From assembly GCF_003244875.1 (NCBI RefSeq), contig NZ_LXXZ01000082.1, positions 1 to 64,000 of the forward strand: a stretch of 64,000 nucleotides of DNA, written 5' to 3'. Below are positions 29,886-38,851 of this stretch, piece by piece. Position numbers and translations under genes: made by a program. Each line of letters starts with the position of its first letter. Positions within the stretch are counted from its first letter, which is position 1. Origin of the DNA: Stenotrophomonas sepilia. GTDB lineage: Bacteria; Pseudomonadota; Gammaproteobacteria; Xanthomonadales; Xanthomonadaceae. The notes under the pieces were generated by a model, which did not search any database, was not told the DNA's origin, and saw only the letters and a program-made list of their open reading frames with translations.

Positions 29886-30551
29886 ATGCCATTGCTTAAT
29901 GATCGTGCCATCGATTCGGTGGTGATTGCCGGGGCCGGTGGCTTCGGCATGGAAGTCTTCGATTACCTCAGTGCAGACGCCCGCGGTGGCGGGCCGATGA
30001 TCTCCGGATTCATTGATGACGGTGCAGATAATCCGATTCCTGCCCAGCTTGGTTCGACCCACCTTGGGGCAATCGGCGACTATCGGCCCGTAGAACGCGA
30101 AGCTGTGGTCGTTGCGGTTGGCTCGGTGAAGGGACGTCGACTCATCCTGTCACGTCTCTGGGAGATGGGGGTGTACGCTCCCCCGTTCGTGTCGGCCAAC
30201 ACGGTGATCTCTCCGAATGCGCAGTTCGGGGATGGTGTACTGGTGTGTCCCTTCAGCGTGATCAACCGCAATGCGACGCTGGGCCGGGGAGCGGCGGTGA
30301 ACGTGCATTGCAGTGTGGGCCACGGTGCCCGTGTCGGGGAGTTCAGCATCCTTTCTCCCTACGCTGCGCTCAATGGCGATGCGTCGATCGGCGACGATTG
30401 CTTCCTGGGTACCCGCGCGACGATCTATCCCAGGACCCGTTTGGGAGCCGGGTGCATTGTCGACAGCCATACCGGTGTGCGCGCAAGTGCAGGTGATCGC
30501 CAGATGGTCTCCGCGCGCGGAACCTATCAGGTGATCGCGCTCCGGACCTAA
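29886..30551 (+). CDS. PglD/NeuD-like acyltransferase (left-handed beta helix)
   Basis: A 221-residue sugar O- or N-acyltransferase. The N-terminal third is a PglD-type nucleotide-sugar binding domain (VVIAGAGGFGMEVFDYL); hexapeptide repeats follow (NAQFGDGVLVCPFSVINRNATLGRGAAVNV), with the likely catalytic His in HCSVGHGARVGEF. Such enzymes acylate the amino group of dideoxyamino sugars; here the donor might be the acyl-ACP made upstream rather than acetyl-CoA. It is the last gene of the LPS transcript and converges on etfA. Confidence 0.88.
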   Translation: MPLLNDRAIDSVVIAGAGGFGMEVFDYLSADARGGGPMISGFIDDGADNPIPAQLGSTHLGAIGDYRPVEREAVVVAVGSVKGRRLILSRLWEMGVYAPPFVSANTVISPNAQFGDGVLVCPFSVINRNATLGRGAAVNVHCSVGHGARVGEFSILSPYAALNGDASIGDDCFLGTRATIYPRTRLGAGCIVDSHTGVRASAGDRQMVSARGTYQVIALRT

Positions 30552-30562
30552 CGATCCGGAGC
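30539..30562. terminator. Inverted repeat between convergent genes (possible terminator)
   Basis: GCTCCGGA and TCCGGAGC (8-bp perfect) flank eight bases that include the stop of the acyltransferase gene. It sits between the LPS operon and etfA, which run towards each other. No T-run follows, so termination is uncertain. Confidence 0.4.
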
Positions 30563-30576
30563 ACGATCGGAGCGGA

Positions 30577-31518
30577 TCAAGCCAGCGCCGCTTCCAGCTC
30601 CGGCAGGATCGCAAACAGATCCCCCACCAGACCAATATCGGCAATCTCAAAGATCGGCGAATCCGGATCCTTGTTGATCGCGACGATCGTGCCGGCATCC
30701 TTGATGCCGGTCAGGTGCTGGATGGCGCCACTGATGCCGACGGCCACGTAAAGTTCCGGGGCGATGATCTTGCCGGTCTGGCCGACCTGCAGGTCGCTGG
30801 GCACGTAGCCGGCATCAACCGCAGCGCGCGAGGCACCGACGGCGGCACCGAGCTTGTCGGCCAGCTGGAAGATCACCTTGAAGTTCTCTTCCGAACCGAC
30901 GCCGCGGCCACCGGAGACCACGCGCTTGGCGCTCTGCAGGTCCGGGCGGTCGCTGGCACCGGCGGCGAGGCCGACGAAGCGGGTGTGGGTCGGCAGGGCA
31001 GCATCGACGCTGGCCGCTTCGATGGTGGCGCTACCGCCCTGGGCGGCTTCCGGCCACGAGGCGGCACGCACGGTGGCGACCACGATCTGGTCGGCCGGGG
31101 CTTCCACGGTGATGATCGCGTTGCCGGCGTAGATCGGACGCTTGAAGGTGTGGCTGCCTTCGACGGTCATCAGGTCGGAGACTTGGTTGACGCCCAGCAG
31201 GGCAGCCACGCACGGCATCAGGTCCTTGCCGAAAGTGGTCGACGGGCCGAACACGTGGGTGTAGCCCTTGGCCAGCTGCGCGATCTGCGGCGCCAGCACC
31301 TGCGCGATGGCCTGCGCGTTAGCAGCGTTGGCCACGGTCAGGACCTTGGCGACGCCGGTGATCTTCGCGGCCTCCGCAGCCACGGCAGCCGGATCGGCGG
31401 CCAGCACCAGCACGTCGATGCTGGCACCGCCGATGGCGGCAGCGGCGCTGACGGTCTTGGCGGTGGCGGCGTTGAGCTTGCCGTCATGGTGCTCGGCGAT
31501 GACGAGAATCCTGCTCAT
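30577..31518 (-). CDS. etfA: Electron transfer flavoprotein alpha subunit
   Basis: A 313-residue ETF alpha subunit. The FAD domain is clear: [48 protein letters not shown] and HLTGI, ending in [21 protein letters not shown]. With EtfB it passes electrons from acyl-CoA dehydrogenases to the quinone pool. It shares its start base with the etfB stop. The gene marks the right border of the LPS locus in Xanthomonas and here too. Confidence 0.96.
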   Translation of the reverse strand: MSRILVIAEHHDGKLNAATAKTVSAAAAIGGASIDVLVLAADPAAVAAEAAKITGVAKVLTVANAANAQAIAQVLAPQIAQLAKGYTHVFGPSTTFGKDLMPCVAALLGVNQVSDLMTVEGSHTFKRPIYAGNAIITVEAPADQIVVATVRAASWPEAAQGGSATIEAASVDAALPTHTRFVGLAAGASDRPDLQSAKRVVSGGRGVGSEENFKVIFQLADKLGAAVGASRAAVDAGYVPSDLQVGQTGKIIAPELYVAVGISGAIQHLTGIKDAGTIVAINKDPDSPIFEIADIGLVGDLFAILPELEAALA

Positions 31519-32264
31519 TACAGCAACCCCTTCTGCTTGAGTGCGGCCACCAGTTCGGCCGCGTCCTTGACCATCACACCCTTGCTGCGCTTGGACGGCG
31601 CGGCGTACTGGGTGGTCTTGAAGGTATCGGCGGCTTCAACGCCGAGGTCGGCCAGCTGCACGGTCTCCAGCGGCTTGGCCTTGGCCTTCATGATGTCCGG
31701 TAGCTTGATGAAGCGCGGCTCGTTCAGGCGCAGGTCGGTGGTGACCACCGCCGGCAGATCGACTTCCAGCGTTTCCAGGCCGGCGTCGACTTCGCGGATC
31801 ACCGTGGCCTTGCCGTCGGCAAGGTCCAGCTTGCTGGCGAAGGTCGCCTGCGGACGGCCCCACAGCGTAGCCAGCATCTGGCCGGTCTGGTTGGCGTCGT
31901 CGTCGATGGCCTGCTTGCCCAGGATCACCAGGTCCGGCTGTTCCTTCTCGATCAGCTTGAGCAGGGTGCGTGCGGCGGTCAGCGGCTGGATGGCCTGGTC
32001 GGTGACCACATGGACCGCGCGGTTGGCGCCCATGGCCAGGCCGTTGCGCAGGTGCGCCTGGGCGTCGGCCGGGGCGATGGTGGCGACCACGACCTCGCTG
32101 GCGATGCCCTTGTCGCGCAGGCGCAGGGCTTCTTCCAGCGCGATTTCATCGAAGGGGTTGGGGGACAGCTTGACGCCGTCGGTGACCACGCCGGAACCGT
32201 CCGGCTTGACCTGAATGCGGACGTTGTAGTCCACCACGCGCTTGTACGCGACGAGGATTTTCAT
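31518..32264 (-). CDS. etfB: Electron transfer flavoprotein beta subunit
   Basis: A 248-residue ETF beta subunit, AMP-binding partner of EtfA. It opens MKILVAYKRVVDYNVRIQVK and carries the ETF-beta signature region VDAGLETLEVDLPAVVTTDLRLNEPRF. It is the first gene of the two-gene unit; its promoter must lie in the 260-base gap shared with divergent rmlB. Confidence 0.96.
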   Translation of the reverse strand: MKILVAYKRVVDYNVRIQVKPDGSGVVTDGVKLSPNPFDEIALEEALRLRDKGIASEVVVATIAPADAQAHLRNGLAMGANRAVHVVTDQAIQPLTAARTLLKLIEKEQPDLVILGKQAIDDDANQTGQMLATLWGRPQATFASKLDLADGKATVIREVDAGLETLEVDLPAVVTTDLRLNEPRFIKLPDIMKAKAKPLETVQLADLGVEAADTFKTTQYAAPSKRSKGVMVKDAAELVAALKQKGLL

Positions 32265-32350
32265 CTGGTACGGGGTCCTTCAATAACGGGGAGAACGTCC
32301 GGTCCTCGTAAAGCAACCGGTTCGGGGGTGGGATCCCGATTCTAGCTGGC

Positions 32351-32379
32351 TTGAGGGAACCATGCGAATGCGTATGGTT
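32351..32379. promoter_or_regulatory. Possible promoter/palindrome in the etfB-rmlB divergent region
   Basis: AACCATGCG (32358-32366) and CGTATGGTT (32371-32379) form a near-perfect palindrome with one mismatch. On the + strand TTGAGG (32351) and TATGGT (32373) with 16 bases between could be a weak promoter for the rml operon. Low confidence; the rest of the 260-base gap shows nothing else clear. Confidence 0.3.
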
Positions 32380-32524
32380 ATGCTGCGGTGCGGCATGAGT
32401 GTGCCGCGTACTGCTGCTCGTTCACGGTGCGAAGGCAGTCGTGAAGGTGCCCCCGATGTATCCTGTTGCGCTGAATCAGGTTGCGGCATGCGACCCATTT
32501 GAATCATCAACAGGAGAACAGGTA

Positions 32525-33580
32525 GTGCCCACATGGCTTGTCACCGGCGGTGCCGGATTCATTGGCGGTAACTTTGTTCTCGAAGCGGTCGCCCGTGGCA
32601 TCAAGGTCGTCAATCTCGACGCCCTGACCTACGCCGGCAACCTGAAGACCCTGTCCAGCCTGGACGGCAACCCGAACCATGTGTTCGTGCAGGGTGACAT
32701 CGGCGACAGCGCCCTGGTCACCCGCCTGCTGGCCGAACACCAGCCGGACGCGGTGCTCAATTTCGCCGCCGAGAGCCACGTCGACCGTTCCATCGATGGC
32801 CCGGGTGCCTTCATCCAGACCAATGTGGTGGGCACTCTGGGCCTGCTGGAAGCCGTGCGTGATTACTGGAAGGCGCTGCCGGCCGAGCAGGGCGCGGCGT
32901 TCCGCTTCCTGCACGTGTCGACCGACGAGGTGTACGGCACCCTGGGCGAGACCGGCAAGTTCAGCGAAACCACGCCGTACGCCCCGAATTCCCCCTATTC
33001 GGCGTCAAAGGCCGCTTCGGACCACCTGGTGCGTGCGTTCCACCACACCTACGGGTTGCCGGTGCTGACCACCAACTGCTCCAACAACTACGGCCCGTAC
33101 CACTTCCCGGAGAAGCTCATTCCGCTGGTGATCGCCAAGGCGCTGGCCGGCGAGCCGCTGCCGGTGTACGGCGATGGCAAGCAGGTGCGCGACTGGCTGT
33201 TCGTGTCCGATCACTGCGAAGCGATCCGCACCGTGCTGGCCAAGGGCCAGGTCGGTGAGACCTATAACGTCGGCGGCAATTCGGAAAAGCAGAACATCGA
33301 AGTGGTGCAGGCGATCTGCGCGCTGCTGGACCAGCGCCGCCCGCGCGCGGACGGCCAGCCGCGCAGCAGCCAGATCACCTATGTCACTGACCGCCCCGGC
33401 CATGACCGCCGCTATGCGATCGACGCGTCCAAGCTGAAGAACGATCTGGGCTGGGAACCGGCCTACACCTTCGAGCAGGGCATCGCCTTCACCGTCGACT
33501 GGTACCTGGACAACCAGGACTGGGTCAACGGCGTGCTGGACGGCAGCTACCGTCTGCAGCGCATCGGCACTGCGGCCTGA
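32525..33580 (+). CDS. rmlB: dTDP-glucose 4,6-dehydratase
   Basis: A 351-residue extended SDR making dTDP-4-keto-6-deoxyglucose. The NAD site is [11 protein letters not shown], the active site has STDEVYG (Asp/Glu pair) and [10 protein letters not shown] (Tyr, Lys). The start is GTG 32525, preceded by AGGAG at 32512-32516 with eight-base spacing; the frame is open further upstream but lacks a site. First of four rml genes for dTDP-L-rhamnose; its product may also feed the DegT aminotransferase of the LPS locus. Confidence 0.95.
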   Translation: MPTWLVTGGAGFIGGNFVLEAVARGIKVVNLDALTYAGNLKTLSSLDGNPNHVFVQGDIGDSALVTRLLAEHQPDAVLNFAAESHVDRSIDGPGAFIQTNVVGTLGLLEAVRDYWKALPAEQGAAFRFLHVSTDEVYGTLGETGKFSETTPYAPNSPYSASKAASDHLVRAFHHTYGLPVLTTNCSNNYGPYHFPEKLIPLVIAKALAGEPLPVYGDGKQVRDWLFVSDHCEAIRTVLAKGQVGETYNVGGNSEKQNIEVVQAICALLDQRRPRADGQPRSSQITYVTDRPGHDRRYAIDASKLKNDLGWEPAYTFEQGIAFTVDWYLDNQDWVNGVLDGSYRLQRIGTAA

Positions 33581-33594
33581 ACCCTGGAGACGAC

Positions 33595-34482
33595 ATGACG
33601 CAGCGTAAAGGCATCATCCTCGCCGGCGGCTCCGGCACCCGGCTGTATCCGATCACCAAGGGCGTCAGCAAGCAGCTGCTGCCGGTGTACGACAAACCGA
33701 TGATCTATTACCCGCTCAGCGTGCTGATGCTGGCGGGCATCCGCGAGGTGCTGATCATCAACACCCCGCACGAGCAGGCACTTTTCCAGCAGCTGCTGGG
33801 CGACGGCTCGCAGTGGGGCATGGACATCCAGTACGCGGTGCAGCCGAGCCCCGATGGCCTGGCCCAGGCCTACCTGATCGGCCGTGATTTCGTCGCCGGC
33901 AAGCCGAGCTGCCTGGTGCTGGGCGACAACATCTTCCACGGCCACGGCCTGCGCGACGTGCTCAAGCGCGCCGATGAGCGCGTGGAAGGCTCCACGGTGT
34001 TCGGTTACTGGGTCAATGACCCGGAGCGCTATGGCGTGGCCGAGTTCGACAAGAGTGGCAAGGTCATCGACCTGGTCGAGAAGCCCGAGAAACCGCGCTC
34101 GAACTACGCAGTGACCGGCCTGTACTTCTACGATGGCAATGCCAGCGCGCATGCGGCTGAACTCAGGCCGTCGCCGCGTGGTGAGCTGGAAATCACCGAT
34201 CTCAACAAGCGCTACCTGGCCGAAGGCAACCTGCATCTGGAAGCCCTGGGCCGTGGCTATGCCTGGCTCGACACCGGTACCCATCAATCGCTGCTGGAGG
34301 CGTCCAACTTCATCGAGACCATCCAGACCCGCCAGGGCCTGCAGGTCTGCTGCCCGGAGGAAATTGCGTTCGGCCAGGGCTGGATCAACGCCGAGCAGCT
34401 GGAAGCACTGGCGGCACCACTGATCAAGAATGGCTACGGCCAGTACCTGCACACGCTGGCCCAGCGCGGAGTGGTTCCGTGA
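33595..34482 (+). CDS. rmlA: Glucose-1-phosphate thymidylyltransferase
   Basis: A 295-residue enzyme making dTDP-glucose. The nucleotide site is [20 protein letters not shown], followed by [13 protein letters not shown]; metal-binding LGDNIFHG and [19 protein letters not shown] are intact. It starts 14 bases after rmlB, and its stop overlaps the GTG start of rmlC. Confidence 0.96.
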   Translation: MTQRKGIILAGGSGTRLYPITKGVSKQLLPVYDKPMIYYPLSVLMLAGIREVLIINTPHEQALFQQLLGDGSQWGMDIQYAVQPSPDGLAQAYLIGRDFVAGKPSCLVLGDNIFHGHGLRDVLKRADERVEGSTVFGYWVNDPERYGVAEFDKSGKVIDLVEKPEKPRSNYAVTGLYFYDGNASAHAAELRPSPRGELEITDLNKRYLAEGNLHLEALGRGYAWLDTGTHQSLLEASNFIETIQTRQGLQVCCPEEIAFGQGWINAEQLEALAAPLIKNGYGQYLHTLAQRGVVP

Positions 34483-35036
34483 AAGTAATCGAGACGTCAC
34501 TGCCGGGATGCCGGGTCATCGAGCCGGCGGTGTTCGGCGACGAACGTGGCTTCTTCTACGAAACCTGGAACGCCGAGCGCTTCGCTGCATTGGGCCTGCC
34601 GGAGCGCTTCGTGCAGAGCAATGTCTCCACCTCTGCCAAGGGCGTGCTGCGAGGCCTGCATTACCAGTGGCCGCGCCCGCAGGGCAAGCTGGTGACCGTG
34701 CTGGAGGGCGAGGTCTACGACGTCGCCGTGGATATCCGCCGCGGCTCGCCGACCTTCGGGCGTTGGGAAGCGGTGGTACTGAGCGCTGAGAACAGGCGGC
34801 AGTTCTGGATTCCGGAAGGCTTCGCCCACGGATTCGCCGTGCTGTCCGAGCGCGCTCTGTTCAGCTATCTGTGCACGGATGTCTACGTCAAGGAAGCCGA
34901 TGCGGGTATCCGCTGGAACGACGCTGACATCGCCGTGGACTGGCCGGTCAGTGCACCGACCTTGTCGGCCAAGGACGAGAACGCGCCGTTCCTGAAGGAC
35001 GTTGCTGAAGACCGCCTGCCGGTCTACGTGCCATGA
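34479..35036 (+). CDS. rmlC: dTDP-4-dehydrorhamnose 3,5-epimerase
   Basis: A 185-residue cupin epimerase. The catalytic His lies in [15 protein letters not shown], with the paired residues in [16 protein letters not shown] and the core [16 protein letters not shown]. The start GTG 34479 overlaps the rmlA stop (GTGA), and its own stop overlaps rmlD (ATGA). Confidence 0.95.
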   Translation: MKVIETSLPGCRVIEPAVFGDERGFFYETWNAERFAALGLPERFVQSNVSTSAKGVLRGLHYQWPRPQGKLVTVLEGEVYDVAVDIRRGSPTFGRWEAVVLSAENRRQFWIPEGFAHGFAVLSERALFSYLCTDVYVKEADAGIRWNDADIAVDWPVSAPTLSAKDENAPFLKDVAEDRLPVYVP

Positions 35037-35926
35037 CCGTGCTGGTGTTCGGTGGCAATGGCCAGGTCGGCCAGGAGCTGCTGCGCGCGCTGGCCCCGCT
35101 GGGAGCAGTGGTAGCCACCACCCGTAGCGGCCAGCTGCCCGACGGCAGCGCCTGCGAAACCGCCGATTTCGGCCAGCCCGACAGCCTGCCTGCCTTGCTG
35201 GACCGCGTGCAGCCGTCGCTGGTGGTCAATGCGGCCGCTTACACCGCCGTTGACCGCGCAGAGCAGGACGCTGATGCGGCCTTCGCTGCCAACGCGCAGG
35301 CGCCGGGCGTAATCGCGCGCTGGTGCGCGGCCCACGGCGTGCCGTTCGTACATTACTCCACCGACTACGTATTCGATGGTCAGGGCAGCGCGCCCTACCG
35401 CGAAGACGAGCCGACCGCCCCGCTGGGCGTGTATGGCACCAGTAAGCGCGATGGCGAAGACGCGGTGCGTGCGGCCGGTGGCCGCCATCTGATTTTCCGC
35501 ACGGCGTGGGTGTATGCCTCGCACGGCGCGAACTTCCTGCGCACCATGCTGCGCGTCGGGGCCGAGCGCGATGCGTTGCGGGTGGTGGCCGACCAGGTCG
35601 GCACGCCGACGCCGGCCGCGCTGATCGCTGATGTCACCTTGCAGGCGCTGCAGCATCCGGGGCAGTTGTCGGGTACCTGGCACCTGACCGCCAGCGGCCA
35701 GACCAGCTGGCATGGGTTCGCCGAAGCGATCTTCGCCGAGGCGTTGGTCACCGGCGTGTTGGCCAAGGTGCCGACGGTCGAGGCGATTCCCAGCTCCGAG
35801 TATCCGACCCCGGCCAAGCGTCCGGCCTGGTCGGTGCTGGACAACCGCAAGCTGCAGCAGGATTTCGGCATCGTGCTGCCAACTTGGCAGGACGGCCTGA
35901 AGCGGGTGATGGCGGAGATTGCCTGA
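35033..35926 (+). CDS. rmlD: dTDP-4-dehydrorhamnose reductase
   Basis: A 297-residue SDR-like reductase finishing dTDP-L-rhamnose. The NADPH motif is VFGGNGQVGQELL; YSTDYVFDG and YGTSKRDGE carry the catalytic residues. The stop is followed by a GTAG-headed palindrome at 35931-35980 and the convergent xanB gene. Confidence 0.95.
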   Translation: MTVLVFGGNGQVGQELLRALAPLGAVVATTRSGQLPDGSACETADFGQPDSLPALLDRVQPSLVVNAAAYTAVDRAEQDADAAFAANAQAPGVIARWCAAHGVPFVHYSTDYVFDGQGSAPYREDEPTAPLGVYGTSKRDGEDAVRAAGGRHLIFRTAWVYASHGANFLRTMLRVGAERDALRVVADQVGTPTPAALIADVTLQALQHPGQLSGTWHLTASGQTSWHGFAEAIFAEALVTGVLAKVPTVEAIPSSEYPTPAKRPAWSVLDNRKLQQDFGIVLPTWQDGLKRVMAEIA

Positions 35927-35930
35927 CCCT

Positions 35931-35980
35931 GTAGGCGGCGTGCCGACCAACGGTCGGCACCCACCCCGACCAGCGGTCGG
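35931..35980. repeat. GTAG REP (SMAG-like) double palindrome
   Basis: GTAG at 35931 leads to TGCCGACC / GGTCGGCA (35941-35959), then a second partial stem CCGACC / GGTCGG (35966-35980). It fills the gap between convergent rmlD and xanB and could double as terminator. Confidence 0.75.
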
Positions 35981-35991
35981 CGGGCGCTGGG

Positions 35992-37395
35992 TCAGCTGCG
36001 CCCGTAGGTATCCTCGAAGCGCACGATGTCATCCTCGCCGAGGTAGCTGCCGGACTGCACTTCGATCAGTTCCAGCGGCAGCTTGCCCGGGTTGCGCAGG
36101 CGGTGGGTCACGCCCAACGGAATGTAGGTGCTCTGGTTCTCGCTGAGCAGGATCACTTCATCGCCACGCGTCACCTCGGCGGTGCCGCTGACCACGATCC
36201 AGTGCTCGGCGCGATGGTGGTGCATCTGCAGGCTGAGCGTGCCACCGGGCTTGACCGTGATCCGCTTGACCTGGAAGCGCTCGCCGTTGTCGATCGAATC
36301 GTAGGCGCCCCATGGGCGATAGACCTTGCGATGCCAGGTGGCCTCGCTGCGGCCTTCGGCCTTGAGCTGTGCCACCACGGTCTTGACCTCCTGCATGCGG
36401 TCGGCCTTGCCCACCAGCACCGCATCGTCTGTCTCGACCACGATCACGTCATCGAGGCCGACCATGGCCACCAGGCGCTGGCCGTAGGCATAGGTATTGC
36501 GGCAGTCGATGGCGATCACGTCGCCCTGGTGGGCATTGCCATCGCCGTCCTGCTGCGAGACATCGCGCAGCGCAGTCCACGAACCGACATCGTTCCAGCC
36601 CGCATCCAGTGGAATCACCACCGCATCGGCGGTCTTCTCCATCACCGCGTAGTCGATCGAATCGGACGGAACGGCGGTGAAGGCGTCCTTGTCCAGGCGG
36701 GTGAAGTCGGCATCGCGGCGCGCCTGCTGCCAGGCCTGGCGGCTGCCAGCCAGCATCGCGGGCTGGAAGCGTTCCAGTTCCTGCAGGTAGCGCGAGGCCT
36801 TGAACAGGAACATGCCACTGTTCCAGTAATACTGGCCGCTGCTCACATAGCCGGTCGCGGTATCCAGGTCGGGCTTCTCGACGAAGCGCTCGACCGCACG
36901 CAGGCCCTGGCCATCGGCGGCCTTGATGTAGCCGTAGCCGGTTTCCGGTCCGGTCGGCACGATGCCGAAGGTGACCAGCTTGCCGGCCTCGGCAGCGCCG
37001 GCCGCCGCCTGCACGGCGCTGCGGAACGCAGTCTCGTTGGTGATCACGTGGTCGGACGGCAGCACCAGCAGCAGGGCGTCGGCACCGTCGCGGGTGGCTT
37101 CCAGCGCGGCCACTGCGATCGCAGGAGCCGTGTTGCGGCCGACCGGCTCGAGGATGATCGCGGCCGGCTCGGCGCCAACCTGCTGCAGCTGCTCGGCGGC
37201 GACGAAGCGATGCTCTTCGTTGGCGATCACCAGCGGCCCGCGCGCGGCGATCGGCGCCACGCGCTTCCAGGTGGCCTGCAGCATCGTCAGTTCACCTGCC
37301 AACGGCAGGAACTGCTTCGGATACGCCTCGCGCGACAGCGGCCACAGGCGCGTACCGGATCCACCGGACAGGATGACGGGCTGGATGCTGCTCAT
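35992..37395 (-). CDS. xanB: Mannose-1-phosphate guanylyltransferase / mannose-6-phosphate isomerase
   Basis: A 467-residue bifunctional enzyme supplying GDP-mannose. N-terminal nucleotidyltransferase: [20 protein letters not shown] and [11 protein letters not shown]-terminal cupin isomerase: [15 protein letters not shown], metal ligands in [16 protein letters not shown]. It follows the phosphomannomutase gene by 11 bases in the same direction, as xanA/xanB pairs do in Xanthomonas. GDP-mannose can serve O-antigen and other polysaccharides. Confidence 0.95.
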   Translation of the reverse strand: MSSIQPVILSGGSGTRLWPLSREAYPKQFLPLAGELTMLQATWKRVAPIAARGPLVIANEEHRFVAAEQLQQVGAEPAAIILEPVGRNTAPAIAVAALEATRDGADALLLVLPSDHVITNETAFRSAVQAAAGAAEAGKLVTFGIVPTGPETGYGYIKAADGQGLRAVERFVEKPDLDTATGYVSSGQYYWNSGMFLFKASRYLQELERFQPAMLAGSRQAWQQARRDADFTRLDKDAFTAVPSDSIDYAVMEKTADAVVIPLDAGWNDVGSWTALRDVSQQDGDGNAHQGDVIAIDCRNTYAYGQRLVAMVGLDDVIVVETDDAVLVGKADRMQEVKTVVAQLKAEGRSEATWHRKVYRPWGAYDSIDNGERFQVKRITVKPGGTLSLQMHHHRAEHWIVVSGTAEVTRGDEVILLSENQSTYIPLGVTHRLRNPGKLPLELIEVQSGSYLGEDDIVRFEDTYGRS

Positions 37396-37406
37396 GCGTT
37401 CCTCGG

Positions 37407-38753
37407 TTACTGCTGGATCAGGCGGGAGATGTCGTCGGTGCGTGCCTGCATCAGCGCGGCATCGCCCCGGGCTTCAACATTCAGGCGCAGCAGCGGCTCG
37501 GTGTTGGAGCTGCGCAGGTTGAAGCGCCAGTCGCCAAAGTCGGCACTGATGCCATCGGTGTGGTCCAGGGTGGGCGACTGCGCCGCGAAATGCTCCATCA
37601 CGCGCGCGACGGCGGCCTTGGCATCGGCCACCTTGAAGTTGATCTCGCCACTGCACGGATAGGCGGCCATGCGGTCTTCGACCCACTCGGCCAGCGAGCG
37701 CCCGCTTTCGGAGACCAGTTGGGCGATCAACAGCCACGGGATCATGCCGGAGTCGGCATAGGCGAACTCGCGGAAGTAGTGGTGGGCGCTCATCTCGCCG
37801 CCGTACACCGCGTCTTCGGCGCGCATCTTTTCCTTGATGAAAGCGTGGCCGCTCTTGCACTGTACCGGTACACCGCCGGCCTGCTCGACCATGTCCACGG
37901 TGTTCCAGACCAGGCGCGGGTCATGCACGACCTTGCCGCCCGGGTTGCGCGCCAGGATCGCCTTGGCCAGCAGGCCCACCAGGTAGTAGCCCTCGATGAA
38001 GCGGCCGGTGTGATCGAAGAAGAAGCAGCGGTCGAAGTCACCATCCCAGGCAATGCCGAAATCGGCGCCGTGTTCGCGCACCGCGTCGGCAGTGGCGGCG
38101 CGGTTCTCCGGCAGCAGCGGGTTGGGAATGCCGTTGGGGAAGCTGCCGTCCGGTTCGTGGCAGATGCGGATGAACTCGAACGGCAGGTGCGGTGCCAGCA
38201 GGTCGACGATGGCACCGGCGCCGCCGTTACCGGCGTTGACCACCAGCTTCAGCGGCCGCAGCTTGCCGGCGTCGACATAGCTCAGCAGGTGCTGGATGTA
38301 CGCGCTCTTGTCGTGCCGGGCGCTCTGCGCGGCACGCGGCGGTTGCGCCGCGGACGTATCGGCGGCAACCGCATCGGAAATCGCGAACAGGCCAGTATCG
38401 GAGCTGATCGGCCGTGCGTTCTCCTTGACCAGCTTCATGCCGTTGTAGTCCATCGGGTTGTGGCTGGCGGTGACCATCACGCCGCCGGCCGCGCCCAGAT
38501 GGTCGGTCTGGAAATAGACTTCTTCCGTGCCGCACAGGCCGATGTCGATCACCTCGCGCCCGGTACCGCGCAGGCCTGCGGCCAATGCATCCTGCAGCGC
38601 GGGGCTGGTCAGGCGCACGTCGTGGCCGAGGACCACTGGACCGGGAGCGAGCTGCGCGGCCAGGGCGACGCCGATGCGGCGGGCCAGGTCTTCGTTCAGT
38701 TCTTCCGGCACACGGCCGCGGATGTCATAGGCCTTGAAGGCGGGCAGGGGCAT
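37407..38753 (-). CDS. xanA: Phosphomannomutase/phosphoglucomutase
   Basis: A 448-residue alpha-D-phosphohexomutase interconverting hexose 6- and 1-phosphates for GDP-mannose and dTDP/UDP-glucose synthesis. The phosphoserine loop is [15 protein letters not shown], the metal loop [10 protein letters not shown], and the sugar loop [10 protein letters not shown]. The C-terminal [15 protein letters not shown] binds phosphate. ATG 38753 ([13 protein letters not shown]) matches the family start. First gene of the xanA-xanB unit. Confidence 0.95.
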   Translation of the reverse strand: MPLPAFKAYDIRGRVPEELNEDLARRIGVALAAQLAPGPVVLGHDVRLTSPALQDALAAGLRGTGREVIDIGLCGTEEVYFQTDHLGAAGGVMVTASHNPMDYNGMKLVKENARPISSDTGLFAISDAVAADTSAAQPPRAAQSARHDKSAYIQHLLSYVDAGKLRPLKLVVNAGNGGAGAIVDLLAPHLPFEFIRICHEPDGSFPNGIPNPLLPENRAATADAVREHGADFGIAWDGDFDRCFFFDHTGRFIEGYYLVGLLAKAILARNPGGKVVHDPRLVWNTVDMVEQAGGVPVQCKSGHAFIKEKMRAEDAVYGGEMSAHHYFREFAYADSGMIPWLLIAQLVSESGRSLAEWVEDRMAAYPCSGEINFKVADAKAAVARVMEHFAAQSPTLDHTDGISADFGDWRFNLRSSNTEPLLRLNVEARGDAALMQARTDDISRLIQQ

Positions 38754-38851
38754 TGATCGGGATCCTTGGGGAGCTCAGCCCACGATTGTAGTCCCAGTCC
38801 TGTATGGGAATCGTTTCCATGGCGCAACGCCACGTGACTGGTATCCAAGGA

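Noticed and set aside
36103..38756. Two long plus-strand frames opposite xanB and xanA
   Set aside because: Shadow frames; the minus-strand enzymes have complete active-site motifs.
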